Source: Thermoflexales bacterium
Lineage (GTDB): Bacteria > Chloroflexota > Anaerolineae > Fen-1058
NCBI GenBank assembly: GCA_017882055.1
Contig: JADGQE010000043.1
Location: 1-14,084, forward strand
DNA: 14,084 nt
Direction of reading: 5' to 3'
Below, one piece after another: positions 1-6,697 of this stretch (positions are counted from its first letter, which is position 1; each line of letters opens with the position of its first letter). The notes beneath the pieces are model-generated. The model searched no databases, was not told where the DNA came from, and was given only the letters and a program-made list of their open reading frames with translations. Position numbers and translations under genes: made by a program.

Positions 1-473
1 CCCGTTCGCACCGGCACATCGAAGTGGCTGAGAACATCGAAGCCGCCAACGCGTGTCATGCGTTCCAGTTCTTCAAAGAACAGGCCAAAGGCTTCAGCGG
101 CCGGCCGATCGAAGTAGCTGCGCGCGAATACGATTTCGTCGCCTACCCAATGCAGCGAACCCAGGGCGTAGTCGAACGGGTAACGCCGCAGCATTGCCTG
201 CGCTTCGGCCTGATAAATGTGCGGCTCGCCGATCTCGATCCCGGCGCGGATGATCAATCGACCGGCGCATTCGGTCCGCACCCGATCGAGCTCGGCCGCC
301 CATTCGTCCACGCGAAACCAATCGCAGCAGTCATCGCCGGGATGCAGATCAAAGTGATCGGTAATGCCGATCTCAGGCAGACCCCTGGCAATTGCGCTCG
401 CGCACTGTTCGGCTATCGTTGCCCGGCAGTCGCACGAAAAGTTGGAGTGAAGGTGATAATCAGGTGGAATCAC
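1..473 (-). CDS. PHP-family histidinol-phosphatase, N-terminal part (cut by window edge)
   Basis: Cytoplasmic metal-dependent phosphatase of the PHP superfamily, probably histidinol-phosphate phosphatase of the HisJ/HisK type (histidine synthesis). Seen: about 157 N-terminal residues with the whole series of PHP metal-binding motifs: DYHLHSNFSCD (His7, His9), GITDHFD (Asp39, His40), GIEIGEP (Glu80), LGSLHW (His108) and VLSHFD (His150). Family members are usually about 260-280 residues, so roughly 40% is missing at the window edge. The chosen start is GTG at 473. An in-frame TGA six codons upstream leaves only one alternative (TTG), and GAGAG lies about 8 bases before the GTG. The gene is transcribed away from the radical SAM gene and is separated from it by a repeat-like element. 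Substrate assignment is family inference; other PHP phosphoesterases share these motifs. Confidence 0.85.
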   Translation of the reverse strand, partial: MIPPDYHLHSNFSCDCRATIAEQCASAIARGLPEIGITDHFDLHPGDDCCDWFRVDEWAAELDRVRTECAGRLIIRAGIEIGEPHIYQAEAQAMLRRYPFDYALGSLHWVGDEIVFARSYFDRPAAEAFGLFFEELERMTRVGGFDVLSHFDVPVRT

Positions 474-497
474 AGTCGGTTCTCTCAATCAAAGTAG

Positions 498-679
498 TTT
501 GACATTGTCAGATTATCGGTCAATAGGCTGGCGATTTCAAATCGCGCCTTGTGGGCTAAAGCCGATCGTCGGCCTACGCCGACGGGTTCAAGCCGGCCCC
601 GCCCACGCAGGTGGGCGATCAGCGGTCACGCTCAACAGGCGCGAATTCCATTCGCCGGTTCGAATCTGACATTGTCAAA
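498..679. repeat. Hairpin-rich element bounded by 17-base inverted repeats (MITE-like or operator pair)
   Basis: The outer arms are 498-514 (TTTGACATTGTCAGATT) and 663-679, whose reverse complement matches at 16 of 17 bases. Each arm is itself palindromic (TGACA-W-TGTCA). Between them lie four further hairpins: 531-545 (GCGATTT/AAATCGC), 567-584 (CGTCGGC/GCCGACG), 601-616 (GCCCAC/GTGGGC) and 641-655 (GCGAAT/ATTCGC). No coding sequence is seen. It could be a non-autonomous mobile repeat, or a pair of operators between the divergent phosphatase and radical SAM genes. No clear target-site duplication is seen. Confidence 0.6.
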
Positions 680-788
680 GCAGAATGGGCGAAATCAAAG
701 CTACAATAATGAGGGTGGAGACCGGATTTGTCAAGATCGCCCGTCGGTCCCGCCCCCCTTCTTTTTCGCCCCGTGGAAAGATCGGCTG

Positions 789-794
789 TATAAT
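789..794 (+). promoter_or_regulatory. Possible -10 box (TATAAT) upstream of the radical SAM gene
   Basis: A perfect TATAAT lies about 115 bases before the start at 910. No good -35 hexamer is present 16-18 bases upstream, so the call rests on the -10 alone. If used, the leader would be about 110 bases. The rest of 680-909 shows no cobalamin riboswitch motif or other feature I can name. Confidence 0.35.
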
Positions 795-894
795 GCAGGC
801 CAATTATCAGACCTCGCTTCCGGCGTTGGCCTCCTCGCACCCTATCCATGTGTCCGGGGTTATCATCTTTTGATCATACTGTAATCTTAAATTC

Positions 895-900
895 GAGGAG
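895..900 (+). promoter_or_regulatory. Ribosome binding site GAGGAG for the radical SAM gene
   Basis: GAGGAG sits nine bases before ATG 910 and fixes this start. Confidence 0.75.
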
Positions 901-909
901 ACAACTCTG

Positions 910-2391
910 ATGAACATCCTGATGATCTATCCGGAGTTTCCGGACACGTTTTGGGGCTTCAAGCACGCCCTGAAGTTCATTCACAAGAAGTCTGGCGCGC
1001 CGCCGCTGGGGTTACTAACGGTGGCTGCCATGCTGCCCGCAGACTGGAACAAGCGCCTGGTCGATCTGAACATCCAGAAACTCACCGACAAAGATCTGGC
1101 CTGGGCCGATTACGCCTTTATCAGCGGCATGGCCGTGCAAAGCCACTCCGCGCGCGAAGTCGCGGAACGCTGCAAAGCGGCCGGACTCAAGGTCGTAGCC
1201 GGCGGGCCGCTCTTCACGATTGAGCACGAGCTGTTCGACGATGTGGTCGATCATTTCGTCTTGAACGAAGGCGAGTTGACGCTGCCGCCTTTCCTGGATG
1301 ATCTGGCCCATGGCCGCGCGCAGCACCTCTACACCACGACCGACTATCCCGACATCCAGCAGACGCCGATTCCGCAGTGGGAGCTGCTCGACCTCAAGCG
1401 CTACGCCACCATCAATATCCAGTACTCGCGCGGTTGCCCGTTCAATTGCGATTTCTGCAATGTCACCGCGCTGCTGGGACATCGGCCGCGCATCAAGACC
1501 GCGGCGCAGATCATGGCCGAGCTCGACGGTATCTATCAACTGGGCTGGCGCAGCAACATCTTCTTTGTCGACGACAACTTGATCGGCAACAAACGCTCGC
1601 TCAAGACCGAGCTGCTGCCGGCGCTGATCGAATGGCAGAAAGCGAACCGCGGCATCGCCTTCAATACCGAGGCCTCGATCAATCTGGCCGACGACGAAGA
1701 GTTGATGGAAATGATGGTCGCGGCGGGCTTCAATACAGTCTTCATTGGCATCGAGACGCCGGACGAGGATAGCCTGGCCGAATGCAACAAGAAGCAGAAT
1801 CTCAAGCGCAACCTGGTCGAAGATGTGAAACGCCTCCAGCGCGCCGGATTGCAAGTCCAGGCCGGTTTCATCGTCGGCTTTGATAGCGACACCCCGTCGA
1901 TCTTTCAGCGGCAGATCGATTTCATTCAGAAGAGCGGCATCGTCACGGCGATGGTGGGCTTGCTGCAAGCGCCTCCCGGAACGAAGCTCTACGAGCGCTT
2001 GAAAGGCGAAGGCCGTCTGCTCAACCGCATCTCGGGCGACAACGTCGACGGCACGACCAACATCATCCCACGTATGAACCTCGACCTGCTGCGCGAAGGT
2101 TATCGTAACATCCTGCAGCAGATCTACTCGCCCAAGCAGTACTATGAGCGCGTCAAGACTTTCCTGCGGGAATATAAGCCGCCCAAAATCAGAAACTCAC
2201 TCAGCTTCCAGGAAATCATGGCCTTCTTCCGATCGATTGTGCGACTGGGCATCATCGGCAGAGAACGGCTCCAGTACTGGAATCTTTTGTTCTGGGCGTT
2301 GTTCCGCCGGCCACGGCTCTTTCCTGAGGCGGTGACACTGGCGATCTATGGCTACCACTTTCGCATCATCTGCGAGCAGCACGTCGTTTGA
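910..2391 (+). CDS. B12-binding radical SAM protein, HpnP-like with C-terminal DUF4070
   Basis: Cobalamin-dependent class B radical SAM enzyme, likely a C-methyltransferase or related enzyme; the substrate is unknown. Seen in 493 residues: an N-terminal B12-binding Rossmann-like domain (about 1-140), including YPEFPDTFWGFKHALKF and VVAGGPLF. The radical SAM core begins near 165 with QYSRGCPFNCDFCN, whose Cys176, Cys180 and Cys183 form the CxxxCxxC 4Fe-4S site. GIETPDE (280-286) and GFIVGFDSD (319-327) are typical core strands. The C-terminus (about 400-493) has the FLREYKPPKIR, GRERLQYW and FRRPRLFP segments of DUF4070. The N-terminus closely resembles hopanoid C-2 methylase HpnP as I recall it, but many DUF4070 proteins of unknown role share that pattern. 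It is followed 137 bases later by a membrane protein on the same strand. ATG 910 follows GAGGAG at good spacing. Confidence 0.9.
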   Translation: MNILMIYPEFPDTFWGFKHALKFIHKKSGAPPLGLLTVAAMLPADWNKRLVDLNIQKLTDKDLAWADYAFISGMAVQSHSAREVAERCKAAGLKVVAGGPLFTIEHELFDDVVDHFVLNEGELTLPPFLDDLAHGRAQHLYTTTDYPDIQQTPIPQWELLDLKRYATINIQYSRGCPFNCDFCNVTALLGHRPRIKTAAQIMAELDGIYQLGWRSNIFFVDDNLIGNKRSLKTELLPALIEWQKANRGIAFNTEASINLADDEELMEMMVAAGFNTVFIGIETPDEDSLAECNKKQNLKRNLVEDVKRLQRAGLQVQAGFIVGFDSDTPSIFQRQIDFIQKSGIVTAMVGLLQAPPGTKLYERLKGEGRLLNRISGDNVDGTTNIIPRMNLDLLREGYRNILQQIYSPKQYYERVKTFLREYKPPKIRNSLSFQEIMAFFRSIVRLGIIGRERLQYWNLLFWALFRRPRLFPEAVTLAIYGYHFRIICEQHVV

Positions 2392-2430
2392 CGATCGGTT
2401 TACCATCAGGCATCGATCGGGGTAACCTAC

Positions 2431-2488
2431 GACAGACTTCTGAGGTCGCTGACGAATTGAAAGTTCGCACGACTTCGGAAGTCTGTTT
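2431..2488. repeat. Imperfect palindrome with two 13-base near-palindromes
   Basis: 2431-2448 pairs with 2471-2488 (about 15 of 18 bases, with a perfect ACAGACTTC/GAAGTCTGT core at 2432-2440 and 2478-2486). Each arm also contains a 13-base palindrome, GACTTCTGAGGTC (2435-2447) and GACTTCGGAAGTC (2471-2483), so the arms are direct repeats as well. It lies between the radical SAM stop and the next Shine-Dalgarno sequence. It may be a dispersed repeat or a terminator-like hairpin; the U-rich tail after it is weak. Confidence 0.6.
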
Positions 2489-2517
2489 CGCATTGCGTTT
2501 TCCAGACACTGACTCTC

Positions 2518-2524
2518 AAGGAGG
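2518..2524 (+). promoter_or_regulatory. Strong Shine-Dalgarno AAGGAGG that decides a GTG start
   Basis: AAGGAGG ends four bases before GTG 2529. The reading frame stays open upstream to a TTG at 2388 that overlaps the previous stop codon. The Shine-Dalgarno position, and the palindrome covered by the extension, argue that translation begins at 2529. Confidence 0.8.
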
Positions 2525-2528
2525 GATT

Positions 2529-3080
2529 GTGCATCATCCGCTTGAAGCCATTCCGCCTGACAAACGTCCGCGTGTCTTTCTCCCTTTGCTCATCGCGACA
2601 CTCTTATTGTTTTCACTGTTCCGCTTTATCGGACCGAACCAACCTTACAACATCGTCGATTTTGAACTGGCCGGCAGTGTGATCAAAGCCGACACGATTG
2701 TCAACGCATGGACAACGATGGATCGTATCCACGCCGGCCTCAGTCTCGGCATCGATTACCTGTTCATGCCGCTCTACTCGACCACGATTGGGCTGGCGTG
2801 CGTGTGGGCGGCGAGTGTCCTTGCCTCGCGCCGAAGGGGGTGGCGAACGATCGGCCTCTTATTCGCGTGGGGCCTGTGGCTGGCCGCGCTCTTCGATGCA
2901 ATTGAGAATCTGGGGTTAATCGCGATTCTGTTCGGCTCGAACGTCGAACCGTGGCCGCAGGTCTCGGCCACCTGCGCCACACTCAAGTTCGGACTGATCG
3001 TCAGCGGCTTGATCTACGTGGTGATCGGCGTTGTCATACGCTTGATCAATCGATCGAATCCTCAACCGGCTTCTGCCTGA
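2529..3080 (+). CDS. Uncharacterised four-helix membrane protein
   Basis: Integral membrane protein of 183 residues with no function I can name. Four hydrophobic segments are visible at about 15-35, 74-98, 106-136 and 150-173. A charged motif, DAIEN (Asp123, Glu126), is buried in the third helix next to Trp-rich sequence (AWGLWLAALFDAIEN); acidic residues there suggest conserved function rather than a random hydrophobic ORF. FELAG (45-49) and PWPQ (141-144) also look like family motifs. I have a sense of similar unnamed membrane proteins in other bacteria but cannot give a family. It is on the same strand as the radical SAM gene, 137 bases downstream, with a palindrome between. The GTG start is chosen because of the perfect Shine-Dalgarno sequence. 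Its stop is followed by two palindromic repeats. Confidence 0.75.
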   Translation: MHHPLEAIPPDKRPRVFLPLLIATLLLFSLFRFIGPNQPYNIVDFELAGSVIKADTIVNAWTTMDRIHAGLSLGIDYLFMPLYSTTIGLACVWAASVLASRRRGWRTIGLLFAWGLWLAALFDAIENLGLIAILFGSNVEPWPQVSATCATLKFGLIVSGLIYVVIGVVIRLINRSNPQPASA

Positions 3081-3121
3081 CAGTATGAAGCAGAATGGAC
3101 TTTATGCGAAATAACAAATTG

Positions 3122-3190
3122 GGACGCAGATGCACGCAGATTCTGCTGATAAAATGGATAAATCAGTGTACATCTGCGAAATCTGCGTCC
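3122..3190. repeat. Palindromic dispersed repeat with GACGCAGAT arms
   Basis: The left arm 3122-3142 contains two direct copies of ACGCAGAT. The right arm 3172-3190 is ATCTGCGAAATCTGCGTCC and pairs with it apart from three central bases. I recognise this as a common style of intergenic repeat in large bacterial genomes. It lies between convergent genes and could end transcription from either side. Confidence 0.75.
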
Positions 3191-3244
3191 AAAATGCTTG
3201 ATACAAGAACGCTTCGCCTATTTCGAATAAGGTCAAATGAAGTA

Positions 3245-3294
3245 AACCACGGAGATACGGCACACACAGAGTTTGATAAGAATTCTCCGTGGTT
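3245..3294. repeat. Palindromic dispersed repeat with ACCACGGAGA arms
   Basis: AACCACGGAGA (3245-3255) and TCTCCGTGGTT (3284-3294) form a perfect 11-base inverted repeat around a 28-base centre containing CACACACAGAG. It resembles the widespread ACCACGGAGACACAGAG repeat type. It starts about 55 bases after the previous repeat and is unrelated in sequence. Nothing else is seen in 3081-3319. Confidence 0.75.
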
Positions 3295-3319
3295 ATCATT
3301 TGCCGGCTTCGAACTGTTT

Positions 3320-5281
3320 CTACCGTTTCACTTCAACTGCCGTCAAGATCAGGCGATCCCCGATGTCCTGATTCGAAGCGTCGTACACACGCCAGCGCGT
3401 GCCATCCGCCTGCGAATACACACCGACTTCCAGTTGATACGTGCCCTCGCTCAAATCGTCGGGAAGTGGCACATCGTTCTGCTGAATCCACACATCGCCA
3501 TTGCGCCAGCCCGCCGTTGGAAAAGCCAGCAAATCTCGACCGGCCGCGAACTCGCCGCGGGCGTTGAGCAGATGTACGAACAGCGACAGCGGCAATTGTT
3601 GGGCGTCTGTATCTTTCACGATACGCCACGTCAAAGTTAAGTGCAATGGATTTCCCGGCTTAACGCTGGACTCGACTTGTTGGCCTGCCAAGACGAGCGA
3701 ATGTCCGAAATCGATGGTGCCTGTGATCGACGGCTGCGGTGAAAGATCATAAACGTCAAAGGCAGTGGCACCATCGTCGAAGCGGGCCGTGAATGAGGGC
3801 GACGGCAAGAATCGATCGCGTAAACCCGGATCGATCGGCGAATACGCAGGCGAGATTAACCTGGCCGGCTGGGCTGGATAGACCATGGCAAACGCCCGAT
3901 CGATCCACTTGATTTCATGCCGGCCCGCCAACTGAAAATCAAACAAGAACGGATCGAGATCGCGCGGATTCGTCGACGCGACGACGATCGGCTCATCGCC
4001 CGGCTGCTGCTCGATCCATTTCGCGGCGGCGGCCAGATCGCTGCGATAGACTTCGCGCACATCCGATCGGTTGGGCCACACAACGAAGTAATCACGGATC
4101 GTAAATACAGCGGCGAGAACTAACCACAAAACCACCACGACACGAAGAACCGGAAATATCCTTTGTGTCTTAGTGTCTTGGTGGTCTTGGAACAGCCAAT
4201 TGACAGTCAGCGCGGGCAAGAGAAACGTCACCGGCAGCGAGACGCTGGCCCGCAGAAACGACGGCGCGGAATCACTCAACATGCTGGGCAGCAAACCGAT
4301 CGGCAGCCAGATCAACACGAAGAGATTACGCGGATCGCGCCAGTGCTTGATCACCCACAGTAAACCGAAATAAAATAGAATGCCCGTGATCGGATCGAAG
4401 ACCGGTCGCCCCGGCAGGTTATAGCGCGCGATCGGATCGCCGCCGAAGGTAAACAGCCCCAACGTATCGCGCGTGTAGCGCAATGCCGGTTCGGGGTTGC
4501 CGTTAAGCAAAGCCTGCACCGGCCCGCCGAGCTGCTGCAAACGCTCATCGGCCTGCGGCAAAGTGGCAATCGTATAAGCCAGCGGTGCCATAACGACGAG
4601 CGCAGTGAGCAAAGCGACTAAGGTTGGCTGGTGAATCTTCTTTGAGAATAGAGAATGCAGAATCCAGAATAGAAAGAAGACGATGGGCAAGACGCGCGAG
4701 GCAGGATACGTGTAGATTGAAAGCCCCAGAGCGATTCCTGCCAACGTCATCGGTACAAGCCTCTTCGCTTTATGGCTCCCGGCTTCTGCGCCTAGCGGCC
4801 CACCGCCACTGTGTGGCGGGTATGGGCAATTCTGAATTCCTCTGAAGTATAACCATACCGCCAAAGAAACCAGCATCGGCACCGAGGCCGCCCGCAAGCC
4901 CACTCGGCTCAGAAACAACGGCCAAAAGTTGACGGCCAACAAGGCCGCGGCGATCAAGGCAGTGCGTTGGTTGTATGCGCGACGAATCCAGAGATAGGTA
5001 AAGAGCACGGTGAACAATCCACAGATCACGGCGGCGAGGCGAATGCCGAAGACGTTGTGGCCCAGCAGGCCAATCGTCGCGGACATCAAATAAATAAACA
5101 GCGGCTCATTGCCCGCGTTCGAGGTAAAGTACAGGGGATGATAACCCAGCAGCACCGTCACCGCATCGTGGCCGTGGAACACTTCGTCGTGCTGCAAGCC
5201 GGGCGGCACAGCATCGAGCGCGATCAATCGCAGCGCGGCGGCGATTAAGAGAATGAAGAGAATGGGTAACCAGCGTCGCAT
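3320..5281 (-). CDS. GT39-like membrane glycosyltransferase with C-terminal beta-rich domain
   Basis: GT-C type integral membrane glycosyltransferase (ArnT/PMT-like family 39), expected to move sugars from a polyprenyl-phosphate donor to an envelope acceptor on the outer face of the membrane. Seen in 653 residues: an N-terminal helix, then PPGLQHDEVFHG with the Asp32-Glu33 pair typical of the first GT-C loop, and about ten more helices up to residue 395. A soluble domain of about 250 residues follows (SLFVHLLNARGEF, EGTYQLEVGVYSQADGTRW), beta-rich and probably outside the cell. ATG 5281 is preferred over TTG 5290; neither has a Shine-Dalgarno sequence, so coupling to the gene 26 bases upstream is likely. 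Odd: three loop segments (about 147-175, 204-213 and 366-384) are encoded by repeat DNA. Substrate and product are unknown. Confidence 0.85.
   Translation of the reverse strand: MRRWLPILFILLIAAALRLIALDAVPPGLQHDEVFHGHDAVTVLLGYHPLYFTSNAGNEPLFIYLMSATIGLLGHNVFGIRLAAVICGLFTVLFTYLWIRRAYNQRTALIAAALLAVNFWPLFLSRVGLRAASVPMLVSLAVWLYFRGIQNCPYPPHSGGGPLGAEAGSHKAKRLVPMTLAGIALGLSIYTYPASRVLPIVFFLFWILHSLFSKKIHQPTLVALLTALVVMAPLAYTIATLPQADERLQQLGGPVQALLNGNPEPALRYTRDTLGLFTFGGDPIARYNLPGRPVFDPITGILFYFGLLWVIKHWRDPRNLFVLIWLPIGLLPSMLSDSAPSFLRASVSLPVTFLLPALTVNWLFQDHQDTKTQRIFPVLRVVVVLWLVLAAVFTIRDYFVVWPNRSDVREVYRSDLAAAAKWIEQQPGDEPIVVASTNPRDLDPFLFDFQLAGRHEIKWIDRAFAMVYPAQPARLISPAYSPIDPGLRDRFLPSPSFTARFDDGATAFDVYDLSPQPSITGTIDFGHSLVLAGQQVESSVKPGNPLHLTLTWRIVKDTDAQQLPLSLFVHLLNARGEFAAGRDLLAFPTAGWRNGDVWIQQNDVPLPDDLSEGTYQLEVGVYSQADGTRWRVYDASNQDIGDRLILTAVEVKR
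4131..4185. repeat. Palindromic repeat inside the GT39-like gene, read in frame
   Basis: ACCACCACGACACGAAG (4131-4147) pairs at 15 of 17 bases with the end of 4161-4185, which carries CTTTGTGTCTTAGTGTCTTG followed by GTGGT. This looks like the ACCACCAAGACAC type of intergenic repeat. On the coding strand it encodes DHQDTKTQRIFPVLRVVVV, a loop plus the start of the next helix. Confidence 0.7.
4644..4678. repeat. Heptanucleotide tandem repeat inside the GT39-like gene
   Basis: Five degenerate heptads on the plus strand: GAGAATA, GAGAATG, CAGAATC, CAGAATA, GAAAGAA. Read on the coding strand they encode FWILHSLFSK at the end of a helix. It is the same family as the run at 5642-5676 but in the opposite orientation. 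Confidence 0.65.
4798..4848. repeat. Hairpin plus heptad-like repeat inside the GT39-like gene
   Basis: CCGCCAC-TGT-GTGGCGG (4803-4819) is a perfect hairpin, extended by GCCCA/TGGGC (4798-4802 and 4823-4827) with a three-base bulge. ATTCTGA-ATTCCTC (4830-4843) follows directly, resembling the heptads at 5642. The coding strand gives a Gly/Pro-rich, low-complexity loop (about residues 147-165). Confidence 0.6.
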
Positions 5282-5307
5282 AGTAAGCAAATCAGCGAGT
5301 CAGCGAC

Positions 5308-6690
5308 TTAGGACGCAAGTGCTGGAAGAATGTAGCGTTGAAGCGCAATGAGGTCCAGGCGCGCCAGCAAAATGAAGATCGCGGCAAAGGCCAGGAGCTG
5401 AGCCTCGTCGAACCACGGCGTCAGATCGCGTTTCGAATGCGAGGTCAATCGCAGCAAAACGATCTTGATTTTGCCCAGAAGATGATCGAGCCCCAGCGCG
5501 AAGACGAGGCCAATCGGAATGAGCGCCGGAAACAAGTAACGCCCCTGAAATTGCACGAACGTGAAGTTGTAATAGATGAGGCCAATACAGGCTAATGCCA
5601 CTAACAAGGTTAAAAGAATCGCCGGTAGTGAAGGCCTTCTCTTCTGGATTCTGGATTCTGGCTCCTGACTTCTATTATCCACGAGCCACCACACCCAGCC
5701 GACGAATGCCGCTAACGACAACAGGCCCACCATCAGGTACGTGCTATCGGGCATCGGTACCGCCATCCAGCCAAATTGTCCCCAGAACGAATGAAACGTC
5801 GTCGTGAGTCCCCGGCTGAGCAATCCACCCAGGCCGTAGTCGTTGATCCATTGCAGGGTGGTCGGCTGACCGACGACGACGGCGTTGTGCCGCGCCTGAC
5901 CCAATACATCGAAGCCGCCATACACACCCAGGTTGCGAATCCACCACAGCGCGCCGAGGGTCAAGGCAGGGACAAGGACCAAGGCGATTTGCGAGACTCG
6001 CAGCGCCGATCGGCGGGCACGCAGAATGAGCGCAAGCAGAACGATCGGAACTGCGGTGTAATAGACCGTGGTTTTGGTCAGTAAGCCAAGTCCCAACGTG
6101 AAGCCAAGGATGATTAACGATCGTTGAGAGGGCTGACCCGATCGGAACAAGTGAAGCGTCTGAAGCACGATCACCGCGATCAGCAATTCAGCCAACGAAT
6201 CGTTGTTGACCGAGGCCATCATCGCCAGATGCTGCGGCACGAAAGCGACGAACGCCGCCGTACCCAACGCAATCTGCAGAGTCGATGGGAATAGTTCGGC
6301 AGCGATCCGGTAAGCGACGACGATCAGGATAGCGCCCAGGATGAGCGAGAAAAATCGGATGCTCGTCGCCCAGCCATCGGCCAGCGAGTAAATCGGCGCA
6401 GCCAGCAGATAATACAAAGGCGGAGCGTAGTTTTCGTAGCGCAGCGGATCGATCGACATCGAGCGCGTATTTTGTGGCGTACGTGTGAACTGCTCGTTGT
6501 AAGCCTGATCGTAATCACCCGGCTGTAAGATCGGCAGCGCATGCTGCTCGACGATAGTCTTGATGTAGTTGTAGTGCGCCGGCTCATCAGGCGCTTGCCA
6601 GTCCGGCGTATTGATGGCATAGGCCGAGCCGATCGATAAATAGGCCAGGAGAATGACGGCCAGGATGAACGTAGCCGAGGTGCGTGACAT
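5308..6690 (-). CDS. DUF2142-like / GT-C multi-pass membrane glycosyltransferase
   Basis: Polytopic membrane protein of 460 residues resembling DUF2142 and GT-C glycosyltransferases, so probably a polyprenyl-phosphate-sugar dependent transferase for envelope glycans. Seen: an N-terminal helix (7-25), then TPDWQAPDEPAHYNYI with the Asp35-Glu36 pair of the first GT-C loop. RYENYAPPLYYLL (84-96), nine or more further helices and FVQFQGRYLFPALIP near the C-terminus match DUF2142. The acceptor sugar is not predictable. The start is ATG 6690. No Shine-Dalgarno sequence is present, but TATAAT lies seven bases before the ATG, so a leaderless transcript is possible besides readthrough from comEA, whose stop is 15 bases upstream. 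Odd: residues 339-350 (NRSQEPESRIQK) come from a heptanucleotide repeat. It is followed after 26 bases by the GT39-like gene. Confidence 0.8.
   Translation of the reverse strand: MSRTSATFILAVILLAYLSIGSAYAINTPDWQAPDEPAHYNYIKTIVEQHALPILQPGDYDQAYNEQFTRTPQNTRSMSIDPLRYENYAPPLYYLLAAPIYSLADGWATSIRFFSLILGAILIVVAYRIAAELFPSTLQIALGTAAFVAFVPQHLAMMASVNNDSLAELLIAVIVLQTLHLFRSGQPSQRSLIILGFTLGLGLLTKTTVYYTAVPIVLLALILRARRSALRVSQIALVLVPALTLGALWWIRNLGVYGGFDVLGQARHNAVVVGQPTTLQWINDYGLGGLLSRGLTTTFHSFWGQFGWMAVPMPDSTYLMVGLLSLAAFVGWVWWLVDNRSQEPESRIQKRRPSLPAILLTLLVALACIGLIYYNFTFVQFQGRYLFPALIPIGLVFALGLDHLLGKIKIVLLRLTSHSKRDLTPWFDEAQLLAFAAIFILLARLDLIALQRYILPALAS
5642..5676. repeat. Heptanucleotide tandem repeat inside the DUF2142-like gene
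   Basis: Heptads on the plus strand: TTCTGGA, TTCTGGA, TTCTGGC, TCCTGAC, TTCTATT. Read antisense by the gene they give NRSQEPESRIQK in a cytoplasmic-looking loop. This style resembles the short tandemly repeated heptanucleotide (STRR) sequences known from cyanobacteria. Confidence 0.65.
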
Positions 6691-6697
6691 GGGTTAC

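Noticed and set aside
24..497. 157-codon open frame on the plus strand at the left edge
   Set aside because: The opposite strand encodes the PHP metal-binding motifs; this frame is its shadow.
551..606. tRNA-like segment with GTGGGC/GCCCAC ends and GGGTTCAAGCC
   Set aside because: There is no five-base T-arm stem, no anticodon arm and the length is too short; the pairing belongs to the hairpin-rich repeat.
685..873. 62-codon open frame upstream of the radical SAM gene
   Set aside because: No ribosome binding site, no motif, and it overlaps the putative promoter.
680..909. Possible cobalamin riboswitch before the B12-dependent radical SAM gene
   Set aside because: No B12-box-like sequence or matching stem pattern is visible.
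1015..1968. 317-codon open frame on the minus strand inside the radical SAM gene
   Set aside because: It is antisense to a gene with clear domain motifs; its translation has no recognisable motif and arises from codon bias.
3122..3294. CRISPR-like array from neighbouring repeats
   Set aside because: The two repeats are different sequences, each a palindrome, with no regular spacers and no cas genes.
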